From: a virus
Virus record (IMG/VR): IMGVR_UViG_3300034418_003613
Location: 1-64,000 of that record
Length of the DNA: 64,000 bases
Direction: 5' to 3' (one strand)
A program made the position numbers and the translations under genes. Positions 40,412 to 51,900 of this stretch are shown here, one piece after another. The notes under the pieces were generated by a model that saw nothing but the letters and a program-made list of their open reading frames with translations, had not been told where the DNA came from and searched no databases. Each line of letters opens with the position of its first letter. Position 1 is the stretch's first letter.

Positions 40412-42745
40412 ATGGCAAAAGTTAAAATAAATAAACTACCTCCTGGGTTTGCTCTTGAAGATGGAAAGATTGTAGAGCGAATGGAAGAGGGCGGTTCTAC
40501 AGGAGATCAGTCTGGTTACAGCATGGTCAAGTATCCGACTAGCGTAACATCTGAGCAGATGAGTGATAAAGAAAGCTCTGATGTAAGATACAGTCTGTCT
40601 TCTGTACCCAGAGAAATGGCTAATCTAGAAGCCGAGGGTGGAGAGACTGTATTAACAGACTTGAATAATGATGGCAACTTTGGTCTATATGATATTAAGG
40701 GGCCAAGACATAGCCAAGGTGGTGTGCCTATGTTTTTACCAGAACAATCCTTTGTTTACTCTGATACAAAGGAGATGAAGATGAAGGGTAGTGAACTTGC
40801 TGAGTTTGGTATTGAGAGTAAGAAATCTATTACACCTGCTGATATATCTCGCAGATATCAGTTGAATAAATTTTATGGTGCTATTGATGATGAGTTTGCT
40901 GATGAGATGCAAGTGAAATCAGCAGAGCTTATGCTGGATAAAAACAAGATGGGATTGTCTAAGCTAGCTTTTAATCAGGAAATGAAGAAGCAGTTTGAAG
41001 ATGGCGTTCCGTTGGCATCACATCCCTACCTATTATCAATAGGGGAAGACCCTATTGCGTTCACAGCTAGAGTAGAAGATATGAATGAACAGCAAGCCAT
41101 GATGAAGGTGTTTGATGCTTTACCTCCTGAGCAGCAGCAACAAGTTTTAGCTCTTCAAGAGTTTATGGCACAGGCACAACAAATGCCACAACAAGGGCAA
41201 CCACAAATGCAGGTTGATCAGCCAGCAATGCCTGTTGCAAGAGATGGTATGGAGATACTTCCAGAGTTTCAGAGGGGCAAAGAGTTTAGTGTTTATGATC
41301 CTGGTTTTGCAGAGAATCTTAAAGCATTAGGTTATGATATAGACCTTTCTAGTGTTCCTGCTACTGATTATAGTAGAGTTCAAGGAGCTGTTTCAAATGC
41401 TCAAGGAAGTCTTTTTGGAGGTGCGAAAGAAAATCTTCCCGGTTTCTATCAAGAATGGGAAGGTCTATATCCAGGACTAGACAAGTTGAAAGAAGCTGTG
41501 GCTAAAGCAGGCGAAGGAGAAACTGTTCCAGAAGTAGGTGACTTCCAAAACTGGGTTAATGATGTATACATTGCTGAACAAGCTAAAGCCGCAGCACCTA
41601 ATGATCCTGCTAAGCAGAAGCAGTTAGAAAATCTCTTGCGTAGAGACTATGGTTTTAGCGGTACTACTGGTAAGAAGGTTGACTCAAAGATGGGTACAAA
41701 TACTTCAGCCATGAGACCTTTGTCTATTACAGCAACCCCTCAAGGTACAGGTCAAACAGAGCAAACAGGGAAAAAGACTGAGACAAAAAAATTAGAATCT
41801 GGTGATGTCTCTGATCCTAAACCACTACCTAAACCATCTTTTTGGTTGCAGGATCTTGCAAAGATGTCTGCAATGGCCAGAAGAAAAAGAAATCTTTATT
41901 TACCATATCAACCAGAAGCCGAAGATCTGGATATTGATTATGTATTAGAAGATCCTACTAGGGCTGTTGCTGCTATTGCTGAGCAAGCTAACATTATCAA
42001 CACTGCTAACAACATGTATGCAGGTGCTCAGGCTGGAAGTGCAAAAGCTGCTTCCACAGCGGGTAAGTCCATGAAGGCTGCTGCTGATGCTGTTGCTGCA
42101 GTTCAAGCTAGGAATGTAAATACAATCAATAGAGGTGAGTATCAGAATGCGATGCTTGATGCTACTATCAATCGCGAGAACAGAGACAGGAATGTCAAGG
42201 AGTTTGATGATACAACCATTGCATTACAACGTTATGATGACGAGCGTAACTTTGATAGGGAGCAGTTAGCAGATGCTTATTCAAATGCTATGACTAACAT
42301 GGCTAATACTTATAACATGAATCTAATGCAGGATTATTTTCAGATTGATCCTAGCACAGGTGGTATGATTGGTCAGGTTAGTGGTAGAGCTTTTGAAGCT
42401 ACAAAACCTCAAGATAGAGTGGAGGATTATTTGAATTTGGCGGCAAGATTAAAAAAAGAAGGGGTTACGCCTACTGCAGATCTTATTGCGCAGTTATTAC
42501 CTCAGGAGTCTGGTATGCCTATGACTAACATTCAGGCTGAGTATGCCAGACAACAACCAAATCTGCAGTATAACCAATACGGAGCTCAAGGATTTCCTGG
42601 GACTATGTATCCTGGAATGTACGGTGAAAATCCTTATGGGTATTATAACCAAACAATGCCCTATCCAAGAATGGAAGAAGGTGGGGAGAAGAAAAAATTA
42701 AAGAAATTTGCAACTCCCTTCTATACTGGAAAGACTGGAGTTTAA
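40412..42745 (+). CDS. Cargo-type virion protein, 777 aa
   Basis: The N-terminal domain (about residues 15-220) holds NLEAEGGETVLTDL and IKGPRHSQGGVPMFLPEQSF then YSDTKEM, a sequence pattern seen in large proteins of crAss-like and related Bacteroidota phages. The middle is low complexity (Gln/Pro/Met at about 235-280), then a globular part, and the C-terminal third is helical (AGAQAGSAKAASTAGKSMKAA). The C terminus is a Pro/Gly/Tyr-rich tail ending in basic residues. LPEFQRGKEF (near 282) and RMEEGG (near 23 and 753) belong to the motif recurring in this unit. It is probably packaged in the capsid; the exact role is unknown. Confidence 0.55.
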   Translation: MAKVKINKLPPGFALEDGKIVERMEEGGSTGDQSGYSMVKYPTSVTSEQMSDKESSDVRYSLSSVPREMANLEAEGGETVLTDLNNDGNFGLYDIKGPRHSQGGVPMFLPEQSFVYSDTKEMKMKGSELAEFGIESKKSITPADISRRYQLNKFYGAIDDEFADEMQVKSAELMLDKNKMGLSKLAFNQEMKKQFEDGVPLASHPYLLSIGEDPIAFTARVEDMNEQQAMMKVFDALPPEQQQQVLALQEFMAQAQQMPQQGQPQMQVDQPAMPVARDGMEILPEFQRGKEFSVYDPGFAENLKALGYDIDLSSVPATDYSRVQGAVSNAQGSLFGGAKENLPGFYQEWEGLYPGLDKLKEAVAKAGEGETVPEVGDFQNWVNDVYIAEQAKAAAPNDPAKQKQLENLLRRDYGFSGTTGKKVDSKMGTNTSAMRPLSITATPQGTGQTEQTGKKTETKKLESGDVSDPKPLPKPSFWLQDLAKMSAMARRKRNLYLPYQPEAEDLDIDYVLEDPTRAVAAIAEQANIINTANNMYAGAQAGSAKAASTAGKSMKAAADAVAAVQARNVNTINRGEYQNAMLDATINRENRDRNVKEFDDTTIALQRYDDERNFDREQLADAYSNAMTNMANTYNMNLMQDYFQIDPSTGGMIGQVSGRAFEATKPQDRVEDYLNLAARLKKEGVTPTADLIAQLLPQESGMPMTNIQAEYARQQPNLQYNQYGAQGFPGTMYPGMYGENPYGYYNQTMPYPRMEEGGEKKKLKKFATPFYTGKTGV

Positions 42746-42758
42746 AATTTAAAATATT

Positions 42759-45700
42759 ATGGCAACATATATACCTGGTGTAGAATCATATCTGCCGGAG
42801 TTCAAACCGTTTACTCCTGACTATAAGTTTTTGTCTGATGTTTTAGATACTAAAACCACTAGATACAACACCAACTACAAGCAGCTTAATGATCTTTATA
42901 GTAAAGTTGTGTATGCTCCTTTATCTAGAGAGGATACACAATCTATGAGGGCTCAGTATACTGATGGTCTTTCTCAAAAACTTCAGAAGATCTCAGGTAT
43001 GGATTTATCATTAATGCAGAATGTAGATGCTGCTAAAGGTGTATTCAAACCTTTCTTTGAAGAAGATACTATTGTGAAGGATATGGTCATGACCAAGACA
43101 TATCAAGATGAGAGAGCCTTTGCCAATAGACTTAAGAATGATCCTGATAAGGAAAGATACTCAATGTATAATCCGGATCATGTAAGAGCAATGGATTATA
43201 GAATGCAAGATTTTATAGACGCTGATCCGGAATCTGCATTAAGTGCTCCACTACCCCAGTATGTTCCTGATGTAGATCTATATAATATGGGTATTGACCT
43301 GTTAAAGGAACAGGGTTTTGAAGTAACTAAAGATATTCTAAGCCCTGGTGGTCAATTTATTGTTAGACAAACTAATGGAAATCTTGTAACAGCTGAAGCC
43401 TTAGAGTTTCTTCAAAGATCTTTTGTTGATGATCCTAGGGTTCAAGAGGCTTACTATACAAAGAGTTTTGTAGAGGGTAGAGATAAAGCCGCACAGTTTA
43501 TGGAGCAGGGTGTTGTTAGCTCTGTAGAAGATGGACAGCGTATGTGGGCTAACGAAACCATTGATTACTTTACAAGGTTAGCAGCTGAAAGAGCAGCAGA
43601 GCAAAAGCAAGAGCTGAGCGAGAAGACACATAGTGTTACGAGTTGGGATATCTTTAAGAAGAAGTATGGTATTGTAGAAGGTTCCGAGCAGGCTAAGATG
43701 ATGGAAGAAAAGTTTAGTGAGTATCAAGCTTTAAGTCAGAGTTTACAGACTACTAACAATATTATTTCCGAAGGGCTTGTTGATGGGCAAGGTGAACCTA
43801 CCCAGACTCTCCTTAATAGAGCATACAACATGACGATGCAGTATAACCTTAAAGAGGACCTGATTGCATCAGCAAGACAGTACGCTAAGATGACGGAGTC
43901 TACACAAATTACAGGAGAGAATCCAGATTATACTAGAGACCAACAGCATAAGTATGATCTGATGATGGAAGCTATAAAGCAATCTAATAGAGAAAGGCTA
44001 GCTCAAATGGAAGCAATGCTTGAAGGTGGAGGAGCAGCCAGAGGATTTTTAGATGATGCTTTAGCAACTCCTGTTGGAGGAGCTGCTACATTGACTGTTG
44101 CTGCAGGCAAAGATGGTAAAGTATTCGATGTGCTTGCTACTAATAATCAAAAAATTGCAGAGGCTAACAATGAACTTATTGGTGGTAAAATAGGCGCAGT
44201 TCTTGCGGCTTTACCATATTTTCAACCTGATGTAAATCGTAATAATTCTTATACTATTACTTTAGGTGGGGAAGAAGTTAGCGGATCTCTTGATCAACTA
44301 ACGAAGAGATTGAGCAAAGTAAATTCGGAGGACAATACTTATGTCTATGAAGAGGACATTAATAAAATGTATTCAGAATACAATGCCTATCTGAATCCGC
44401 AACCTAATAGTACTGGAATAACTTTGTCTGATGAGGATGCAGCAAAAAAAATATCACAGGACTATCCTTCCATAGTTGGAGATGTATATAAAAACTTAAA
44501 GACCCGTTATACAGCAGTTAATAAACGTCAGAGTCGAGTTAACTCTGTTATGGTTGAAAACGGGAATCACCTTAAAGAGCAGTATGATAGAATTGTTCAA
44601 TTAATCAAAACGCAAAAAAGCGGACAGGTGATGGAGCCAAAATATCAGGATGTTTTAAAAGCTATAAATAAAGGTGGTTTAGACTTTGAGATTATGGTGC
44701 CTGCCGGAGATTCTTATAGAATGCTTAGTAAGCAGGAATTTGTAGAGAGATATGTTGAAGGCGCAAGAGCTGGTAAATATGAAGCTATTCAAGGTTGGTG
44801 GTCTAGAAATACAGTTCTTGGGCAAAAGTCACATTATAATAAGAACTATCTAAAAAATGTTAATTATAGAGCTCCTTTGGATTTAACTCCTCCTCCAAAC
44901 AGATTTGTATTTGCGGAGGATGAAGCCATGAAGGATGCATCAGAATTGTACGATATCATGTACAATATGCTTAACAATACTCAGAATGGTAAGTATACTG
45001 GAGAGGCTGAGCAGATTAAAGATTTTAGAGAAGATGGTAAGGATATAAATACTGACGTACGTGATCAAAGGTTTTTTACCACATATAATGCTGGTTCTGG
45101 TTTGATGGGAAGACCTCAAACAGGTACTGTTGAAGATCTTGTTATGTATCCTGGACAGCGGTATATTATTAATCCTAGTACAATAGGGTCTTATGATAGT
45201 GAGTTATTACGGCAGGAACTTTCGTATGCTGCTAGACAAATAACTAGTGCTGGTGATCAAGGTATAACAATACAACCTGGAGATATGCAGGATGAAGATT
45301 CTAACTTTGATGCACCTTCAGATTCTGTAGCTGAACAGATAATTAATGCATTTTTAAGAGATCTCAATGCGTATAGTATTACTCCAAAAGCTCAGAAAGG
45401 TACACCTCCTTCAGCTACTTTTACATACTACCCTGTATATGGAAACCCAGAAGATCTTGAGAAGGAACACGCAGCTTACGTATTTGAAATTGACGACCAG
45501 TGGATTAGAGAAAACACAGGTTTACTTTCTACAGGTGGTCAAAAGGATAGACCTATCAGCGCTTTTGAGTTAGCAAAGTATCGTACTATAACAGTAGGCT
45601 TTAGAAAAGAGAATGACATAAATCCAGCTAGAGAAGGTCAGTTTAATTTTTCTGATGTAATATCAGATATTAATTATAATGATAATCATCAGTATTATAA

Positions 45701-45977
45701 TAAGTTTGATAAAGGTGGTGTTATGAGAGTTACTAGAAACGGTGATGGTGAGTACATGGGGCATATAACTCTTCAGCAGTTTGATGATCAAACTGGTAGA
45801 TTTTTAGATTTACCAGAGCAATCTATTAACCTAATGGAATATATGCGAGGTCAAGATCCAGAAATGTATTTGGATGCAGCCGTTTATGAATTAGAACAAA
45901 AGACTATTGCTTCTAAGGCTGAAGCAAATAACAAGCTATATCAAGAGTGGAGTGCAGCTAATAAAGCAGAAAAGTAA
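42759..45977 (+). CDS. Cargo-type virion protein, 1072 aa
   Basis: A large, mostly helical and soluble protein. It opens with MATYIPGVESYLPEFKPFTP and a long helix-rich N-terminal third (to about 330) and has a Gly/Ala segment at about 425-450 (EGGGAARGFLDDALATPVGG) and a beta-rich C-terminal third. There are no catalytic motifs. Proteins with this opening are typically found before the giant polymerase-type protein in crAss-like phages. It is 8 bases before the polyprotein start and 13 after the previous gene, so these are probably translated together and packed together in the virion. Confidence 0.55.
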   Translation: MATYIPGVESYLPEFKPFTPDYKFLSDVLDTKTTRYNTNYKQLNDLYSKVVYAPLSREDTQSMRAQYTDGLSQKLQKISGMDLSLMQNVDAAKGVFKPFFEEDTIVKDMVMTKTYQDERAFANRLKNDPDKERYSMYNPDHVRAMDYRMQDFIDADPESALSAPLPQYVPDVDLYNMGIDLLKEQGFEVTKDILSPGGQFIVRQTNGNLVTAEALEFLQRSFVDDPRVQEAYYTKSFVEGRDKAAQFMEQGVVSSVEDGQRMWANETIDYFTRLAAERAAEQKQELSEKTHSVTSWDIFKKKYGIVEGSEQAKMMEEKFSEYQALSQSLQTTNNIISEGLVDGQGEPTQTLLNRAYNMTMQYNLKEDLIASARQYAKMTESTQITGENPDYTRDQQHKYDLMMEAIKQSNRERLAQMEAMLEGGGAARGFLDDALATPVGGAATLTVAAGKDGKVFDVLATNNQKIAEANNELIGGKIGAVLAALPYFQPDVNRNNSYTITLGGEEVSGSLDQLTKRLSKVNSEDNTYVYEEDINKMYSEYNAYLNPQPNSTGITLSDEDAAKKISQDYPSIVGDVYKNLKTRYTAVNKRQSRVNSVMVENGNHLKEQYDRIVQLIKTQKSGQVMEPKYQDVLKAINKGGLDFEIMVPAGDSYRMLSKQEFVERYVEGARAGKYEAIQGWWSRNTVLGQKSHYNKNYLKNVNYRAPLDLTPPPNRFVFAEDEAMKDASELYDIMYNMLNNTQNGKYTGEAEQIKDFREDGKDINTDVRDQRFFTTYNAGSGLMGRPQTGTVEDLVMYPGQRYIINPSTIGSYDSELLRQELSYAARQITSAGDQGITIQPGDMQDEDSNFDAPSDSVAEQIINAFLRDLNAYSITPKAQKGTPPSATFTYYPVYGNPEDLEKEHAAYVFEIDDQWIRENTGLLSTGGQKDRPISAFELAKYRTITVGFRKENDINPAREGQFNFSDVISDINYNDNHQYYNKFDKGGVMRVTRNGDGEYMGHITLQQFDDQTGRFLDLPEQSINLMEYMRGQDPEMYLDAAVYELEQKTIASKAEANNKLYQEWSAANKAEK

Positions 45978-45985
45978 GATATAAT

Positions 45986-48900
45986 ATGGATTTACCTAAT
46001 GAACCAAATGTAGAGCAGGACTCTAAGGTACCAGGCGCAATAGATATTCCACCTTCTGTTCCTACAGATAATTTTGTGTTTCAACCATCTGACAGTTGGT
46101 TGGATACACCAATGACTCAGGAATTTACCGCAACTCTTGATCCTGACTATGTAGCGCAGATAGAACACTACAAACCTATCATAGATAGATATGCGCCTGG
46201 TTCCTTAGCTAATTTTAATACACCATTTCCAGGACAGTCTGTAAACCAATATAATCCTGTAAGCCAGCAGACTGCTCCTGATATCTCTACTGCAGAAGGA
46301 GCATTAAGAGATTTACAGATGACTTTAGATCAAGGCATGTCTGTAGATGCTATGGGTACTGTAAAGCAACGCAAGATTCAGGATCCAATATTTGCTTCTA
46401 GAAAAGCTTCACAGTTTGATAGATATTATGAGCATCCCAAGTTTGCTGAGTTAGGATTCCATCCTTATGCAAACAATGAGCAGTTTTATAATACTAACTC
46501 AGACATCTTTGATGATATGTCTAGGATGAGTGGTCAGTTTGGACAACTTGTTGGTTCTGGATTTATCAGTACATATAGAAGTATTGGAGATCTTTTTGAT
46601 CAAGATGAGAGTTACTTTACCCAACCAGACCTCCAAACTGCTGATGAATTTGAAGAAGCTATGGCTATTGGTATGTCTACACGAGAAGGTGTGGGTGCAT
46701 TTGCCAACAACCTGTTATTGAATTCTGGTTACACAGTTGGTATTATTGGGTCTATTGCATTAGAAGAATTAGTATTAGCTGGTCTAACTGCAGTAACTGG
46801 TGGTGCTGGTAGTGCTGCACTTGCTGCTGGTACGGCTAGGAATGTTGGTAGATTAGGGCAGGTTGTAGCCAACTCTTTTAAACTGCCACGACTAGCTAAA
46901 GCTACCCGGCAGATGCTGCAGACTCTTAACCAGACTGACAATGCTAGAGATTTCTGGAAGGCCACAAAGTCTGGTGAATGGGGTATCATGGGTACATTGT
47001 TTGCACCAGAGACTATGGCTGCTGTCAAGAGTTTAAAGACTGGTAAGAATGCTGCACAGAACTTAACCAACCTTGCTAAAGCTCAGAATGTATTTGGTGG
47101 TTTCTATAGAGACTTAAGAGCTGTCAACCTTGCTTTTGCTGAGAGTAAGCTTGAGGGTGGTATGGTTTATAACCAACAGATTCAGAATGGTTTAGCTATT
47201 CAAGAGGCTAAGGGAGACCTGAGTCCTGAAGCATTAGATCGTGTTAGAGAGGGTGCTGATAGAGCTGCCTTTGGTACTATCATGATGAATGCTCCTTTGA
47301 TTTACTTCTCTAACCGGCTTGTATTAGATAATGCGCTGGGTGGATTTAATAAGTCTCTGGGTAGATTGATGAATGATAAGATTACCGGTGTAGGTAGAAA
47401 GATCATTCAAACCACCAAGACCATTGGTAAAGATGGGAAGATTGCTAGAGATGTCTTTGATATTGCCGAAGATGGTCTCAAAGGCTATCTAAAAAGAATG
47501 AAGGCTGCAGGCGTCAAAGGGTCATTAAGACTTGGTGCTGGAGCTAGCCTTAGATACTTTGCAGCTAACGTAGCTGAAGGTATTCAAGAGATAGGACAGG
47601 AAGCAATTGGATTTGGTACAAAGCAGTACTATTCTAATTTGATCAATGATCCTATGTATGGAGGAGCGGAGATGGTAGGTACTGCTATTTCTTCTGCTGT
47701 TGACAGTCAGTTCTCTGAACAGGGTGTTGAGACTTTCTTATCTGGTTTCTTGATGGGTGGTGTTGTACAGGGACCACAGAAGCTCTTGTTCCAAGGCATG
47801 CCGAATCTTTACACAAGAGTTGCTACACCTGAGAAGTATAAAGAGTATAAAGAGAACAAGAAAAAGTTTTATGACAGTCTGAAGGAGACTCACAACAAGG
47901 CATGGAATGCTATGGCAGAGGATCCTAATGCAGTGTTTGATCCTAACAAATTAAACTTCTTGGTTCAGAAGGAGGTAGCCGCTGAGATGAAGAGATCTGC
48001 CTATGCTGATGATCAGTTTGGGTTTATGGATGCTAAAGACTTTGGTAAGTTTCAGCAGATGTTTACCATCATGCAAAATGGAACTTCCGACCTGTTTAGA
48101 AAGCAGTTACAAGATTATCTAAACCTTACAGATGAAGAGCTAGTTCAAGCATTCCCTGTATCTAAGAACGAGGTTAAGTCTGGTAAGCTAAGGGAAAGAA
48201 TTCAAGATATGATTACTCAGATAGATAAGACTGAGGAAGCATATAATAAGAATAAGGACAAGTTTGAGAATCCTTTTGATCCACAAAAATTTGACAAAGA
48301 CTCAAGGGAATATCGTGATGAGCAGCTAAAGCAGATTGCCTATGAGCATGCTAGATATCTCTATATGTTTACAGAGGATGGTTTCAATAGAGCATTAGAG
48401 AGAGCTGACACAATCTATAATGAATTAGCAAGTGATCCTATCTTAAGTAAGATTGCTGCCAATGACATTACCGTGTTGCTTGATCAAGATACTTTAGCTA
48501 AAGAGGTTGAGACCTTGATGCTTGAGATTGCTACACTTGAGGATACTGGTGAGAATAAAAAACTTAAAGAGCAGAAACTTGAGAGGTTAACTAAGCTCCA
48601 AGCTCTTTATGGAATACTTTCAGATCCTGAGAATCTTACTTCTAAGGGTGTGTTTGATAGAAGAAAGATCAACAAGGTTACAAAAGCGTTTGAGGCATAT
48701 GTACAATATCTTGCCGATACAAAGGATGGTTTTGTAGACAGAAAGCGGATCCAAGAAGTTCTTAAGAAAATTGTTGATTATAAGGCACTTAAGGGTAGAG
48801 CTCGGGTATACGATAAGGCTATCCAGTATCTTTCTAATCCAAAGAATCTTGATGATATTGTTGCAAGACAATATGAGATCAATAAGCAAATATTCAAAAG

Positions 48901-51900
48901 GAATAAGTCAGAGTACATTGAGAGGGTTAAGAAGTATGTAAATAAGAATGAGGCTAATACTCTATTAAATGAGTTAGTCAAACTTGGCGTATATCCAGAT
49001 GCAGAACAAGCTACAGAGTTTTTAAAAACAGGTGATGTTAGATATCTATCAATCTTCTTTACTGAACAGGGTATGGTTGACCCTAAGTTTGACAGAGAGT
49101 TATACCAGCAGATTGTTGAGAAGCTTGATGTTTATAAGCAATCTACCGAAGTAGAGGAAGAGCAGACTGCAGAAGAGAAAGAAGTATCCGCTGATACTAA
49201 GAAGTCTACAGACAAGATTGATGAAGTCTTAGATAATGCTGGAGTAGATGCACCAAGGAGTCAAACCTTTGGGTCTACCAAGAAAGTAAATCCTGTAGGT
49301 AAAACCTTACTACAAAAACTCTACTTAAAGTATAGAACCAATCAAGCTAACTTAGCTAAGAAAGCTAAGAACTGGAGCTCATGGTTAAATACTAAAGAAG
49401 CCCAGGTTGCAAACAGAGCTTATGAGGCTTTAAAGCAGATGTGGTATGCAGAGATTGAGGGTAAGTATAAGACCCAGAAAGCTTTGGACGCTGCATATAA
49501 ATCAGATAAAGGGTTTATTAAGTGGTTGGCTCTGCAAGAAACAAATCCCGATGTTATTGATATTCTTGAGGAGTCTGGTTTAGCTTTCTCAGATTTCTAT
49601 AATACCTCTACATCAGAAGAAGTTGCAGATACAGTTGATGCTGAATCTTTTGACGGTGAGGTGGTTGAAGGTAATATCCCAGGTAGTAGTTATGTGATAG
49701 TAAAGTATAGTACTGTAGATGAGACTGGTAACCCTGTTACTTACTATCAGATAAAGACACGAGATAATAAAGATCTCTCTGATGAAATTGTGAAAACAGC
49801 AGGCATCAGTCCTGGCGCAACGTTTCCTACATTAAATAAAGCTAGTAAGGCTAGAGCCAAGTTGGAAGAGGAGGCTCCTGCAGCAACAACATTTGATTTT
49901 GATGGTGTTGAAGGGTTATACAGAGGAGCTACAGTTACAGACGAGAACGGTAAGGAGTATGTCATTACGTCTAGTGCTAAGAGTATTCAGAAGTATAAGA
50001 ATCTTTCATTGATTCCTATAGATAAGGTTGATCTTAAAGGCAAGGAGAGAAAGGAGGCTACAATTATTGTGAAGCCTGGTAAGTTCAAGAACAACTACGA
50101 ATTAGAGAAGATAGGTTTTGAAGCTCTTCCTAAGAATGTAAGTCGTTTAACTTTAGCTGAAGCTGTTAGAGCATATGGTCATCAGAATCGTAGAGGTAAA
50201 GCTAATGAAGAGAGCAGAGAGGATGCAGGTAAAAGAATTGATGCTATTGTTGAAACTCTTACTCCTGAGGAATTAGGGCAACTTGAGTTGGTTATAACCC
50301 GCAATCCAAATGGTGGGGAAGTAATTCAAGATGAGTTTGCATATGAAGATCAAGAGGCAAACCCTCTGATTTCCAGAGTTGTAGAGTTATATACTATAGG
50401 TCTGCGTATCTCAGATCCAGACATACAGAAGAAAGTTAATAAAGCCCTAAAAGAAAAGGGTATAGAGAAGAGTGATTCTTCTGAAGGGTTCTTTGCTTAC
50501 ATGCCTAACTCTAATGTACAGATCCGAAACGCTGAAGGTAAAGTAATTGATCCTAGACAGATTGATGATCAGACTGCAAAGAATACTTTCTTTAGTACGT
50601 TGCCTGTGCCCAATGCATTGAGCATTATTAGAGACAACTTTACTATCCAGAAAAACCTTATTCGTTTTGTTGCTGAAAAATTAGGAGATGCAGACTCTGT
50701 CACTATACCATACTCAGAGTTAGAACAGTCCGGTAATTTTTCTATAGTGCGTAATAATGGCAGTTTTGATTTAAACAGTGATCCCAAGTCATTAAAAGAT
50801 CTGGCTTATCATACTGTAGACGGCAACATTATTATTCTTGATAATAGAAAGTTTGCCAGTAAAGAGGGTGAAGTAACGCGTAGGACAGATATTAAAACTA
50901 ACATTGATGATGTAGATCAAGAACCTACAAATGAAAAGCTCAAAGAAATGCTTGGTGAGAGCCTTTACAATAAGGCTAGGAATATGGGAGCATACGTTGC
51001 TATCATCAAATCTCCTAATGGTCAGTATACCCTTGCTGAGTTGAAACCTACACAAGCTACTGAAGAGGAGGCTGTTGGTTTATTTGAAGAGCTTGTTAAA
51101 CGAGCTGCTCAGACACGTCAAGAAAATTTGTCAGATCCGGAGGACATTACCTCTGATCGGAAGGATCTTTCCTACAATGTTGAGTGGAACAAAGATTTTA
51201 AGACTCGTTTATATATTAAGACTAAGCCTGGTTTTGATGTTCAGATTCAGGTTGATCCTTCTGGAAAGATTAGCCTTAATGTCTACGACAAGAATAAGGA
51301 AGAGCCTGTTCTAAAGCATACTAAGAAAAGTAAAGGCAAGGAAGGCAAGCCCGCTCCTATTGTTTTCCACCATTCTGCAATTGAAACTATTGTTGATAGT
51401 GGTGATTATGCTGCTGCACTAGACAATCTATTTGACACCTTCAACCAGCAGGAAGCGGCTAAGGCACTTGGTTTAAAACTTGAGAAGTCCAACATTAGTA
51501 AGAGTTTTGAGAAGCAAGCTGATGTTGATACCATTATTGAGAACACTACTACTACTCTTGATGATAGGGTTAGATTCAATTACAGACTTACGCTACAACA
51601 GGATTCTGCAGATATAGAAGCAGGCAGAAATGTTCCTGATCAGGTTGATGAGTCTAACAAAGAAACTAAAGAAGAACAGAAAGATAATGAGACTCTAGAG
51701 GAGAAGATAGAAAGAATGAGTCAAGAGAACGAAGCAGCTTCAAATGAAGCTGCTGAGACAGAAGATCCTGAAGTTCAAAATGAGTTAAGCATTAAAGAAT
51801 TAAAAGCACTAAAAAAAGCAAGAAGGCTTGAGATAATTGAAGAGCAAAAGAACTTACCTAAAGATCAACGACAAAAGAATCTTAACAAGTATATTCAGAA

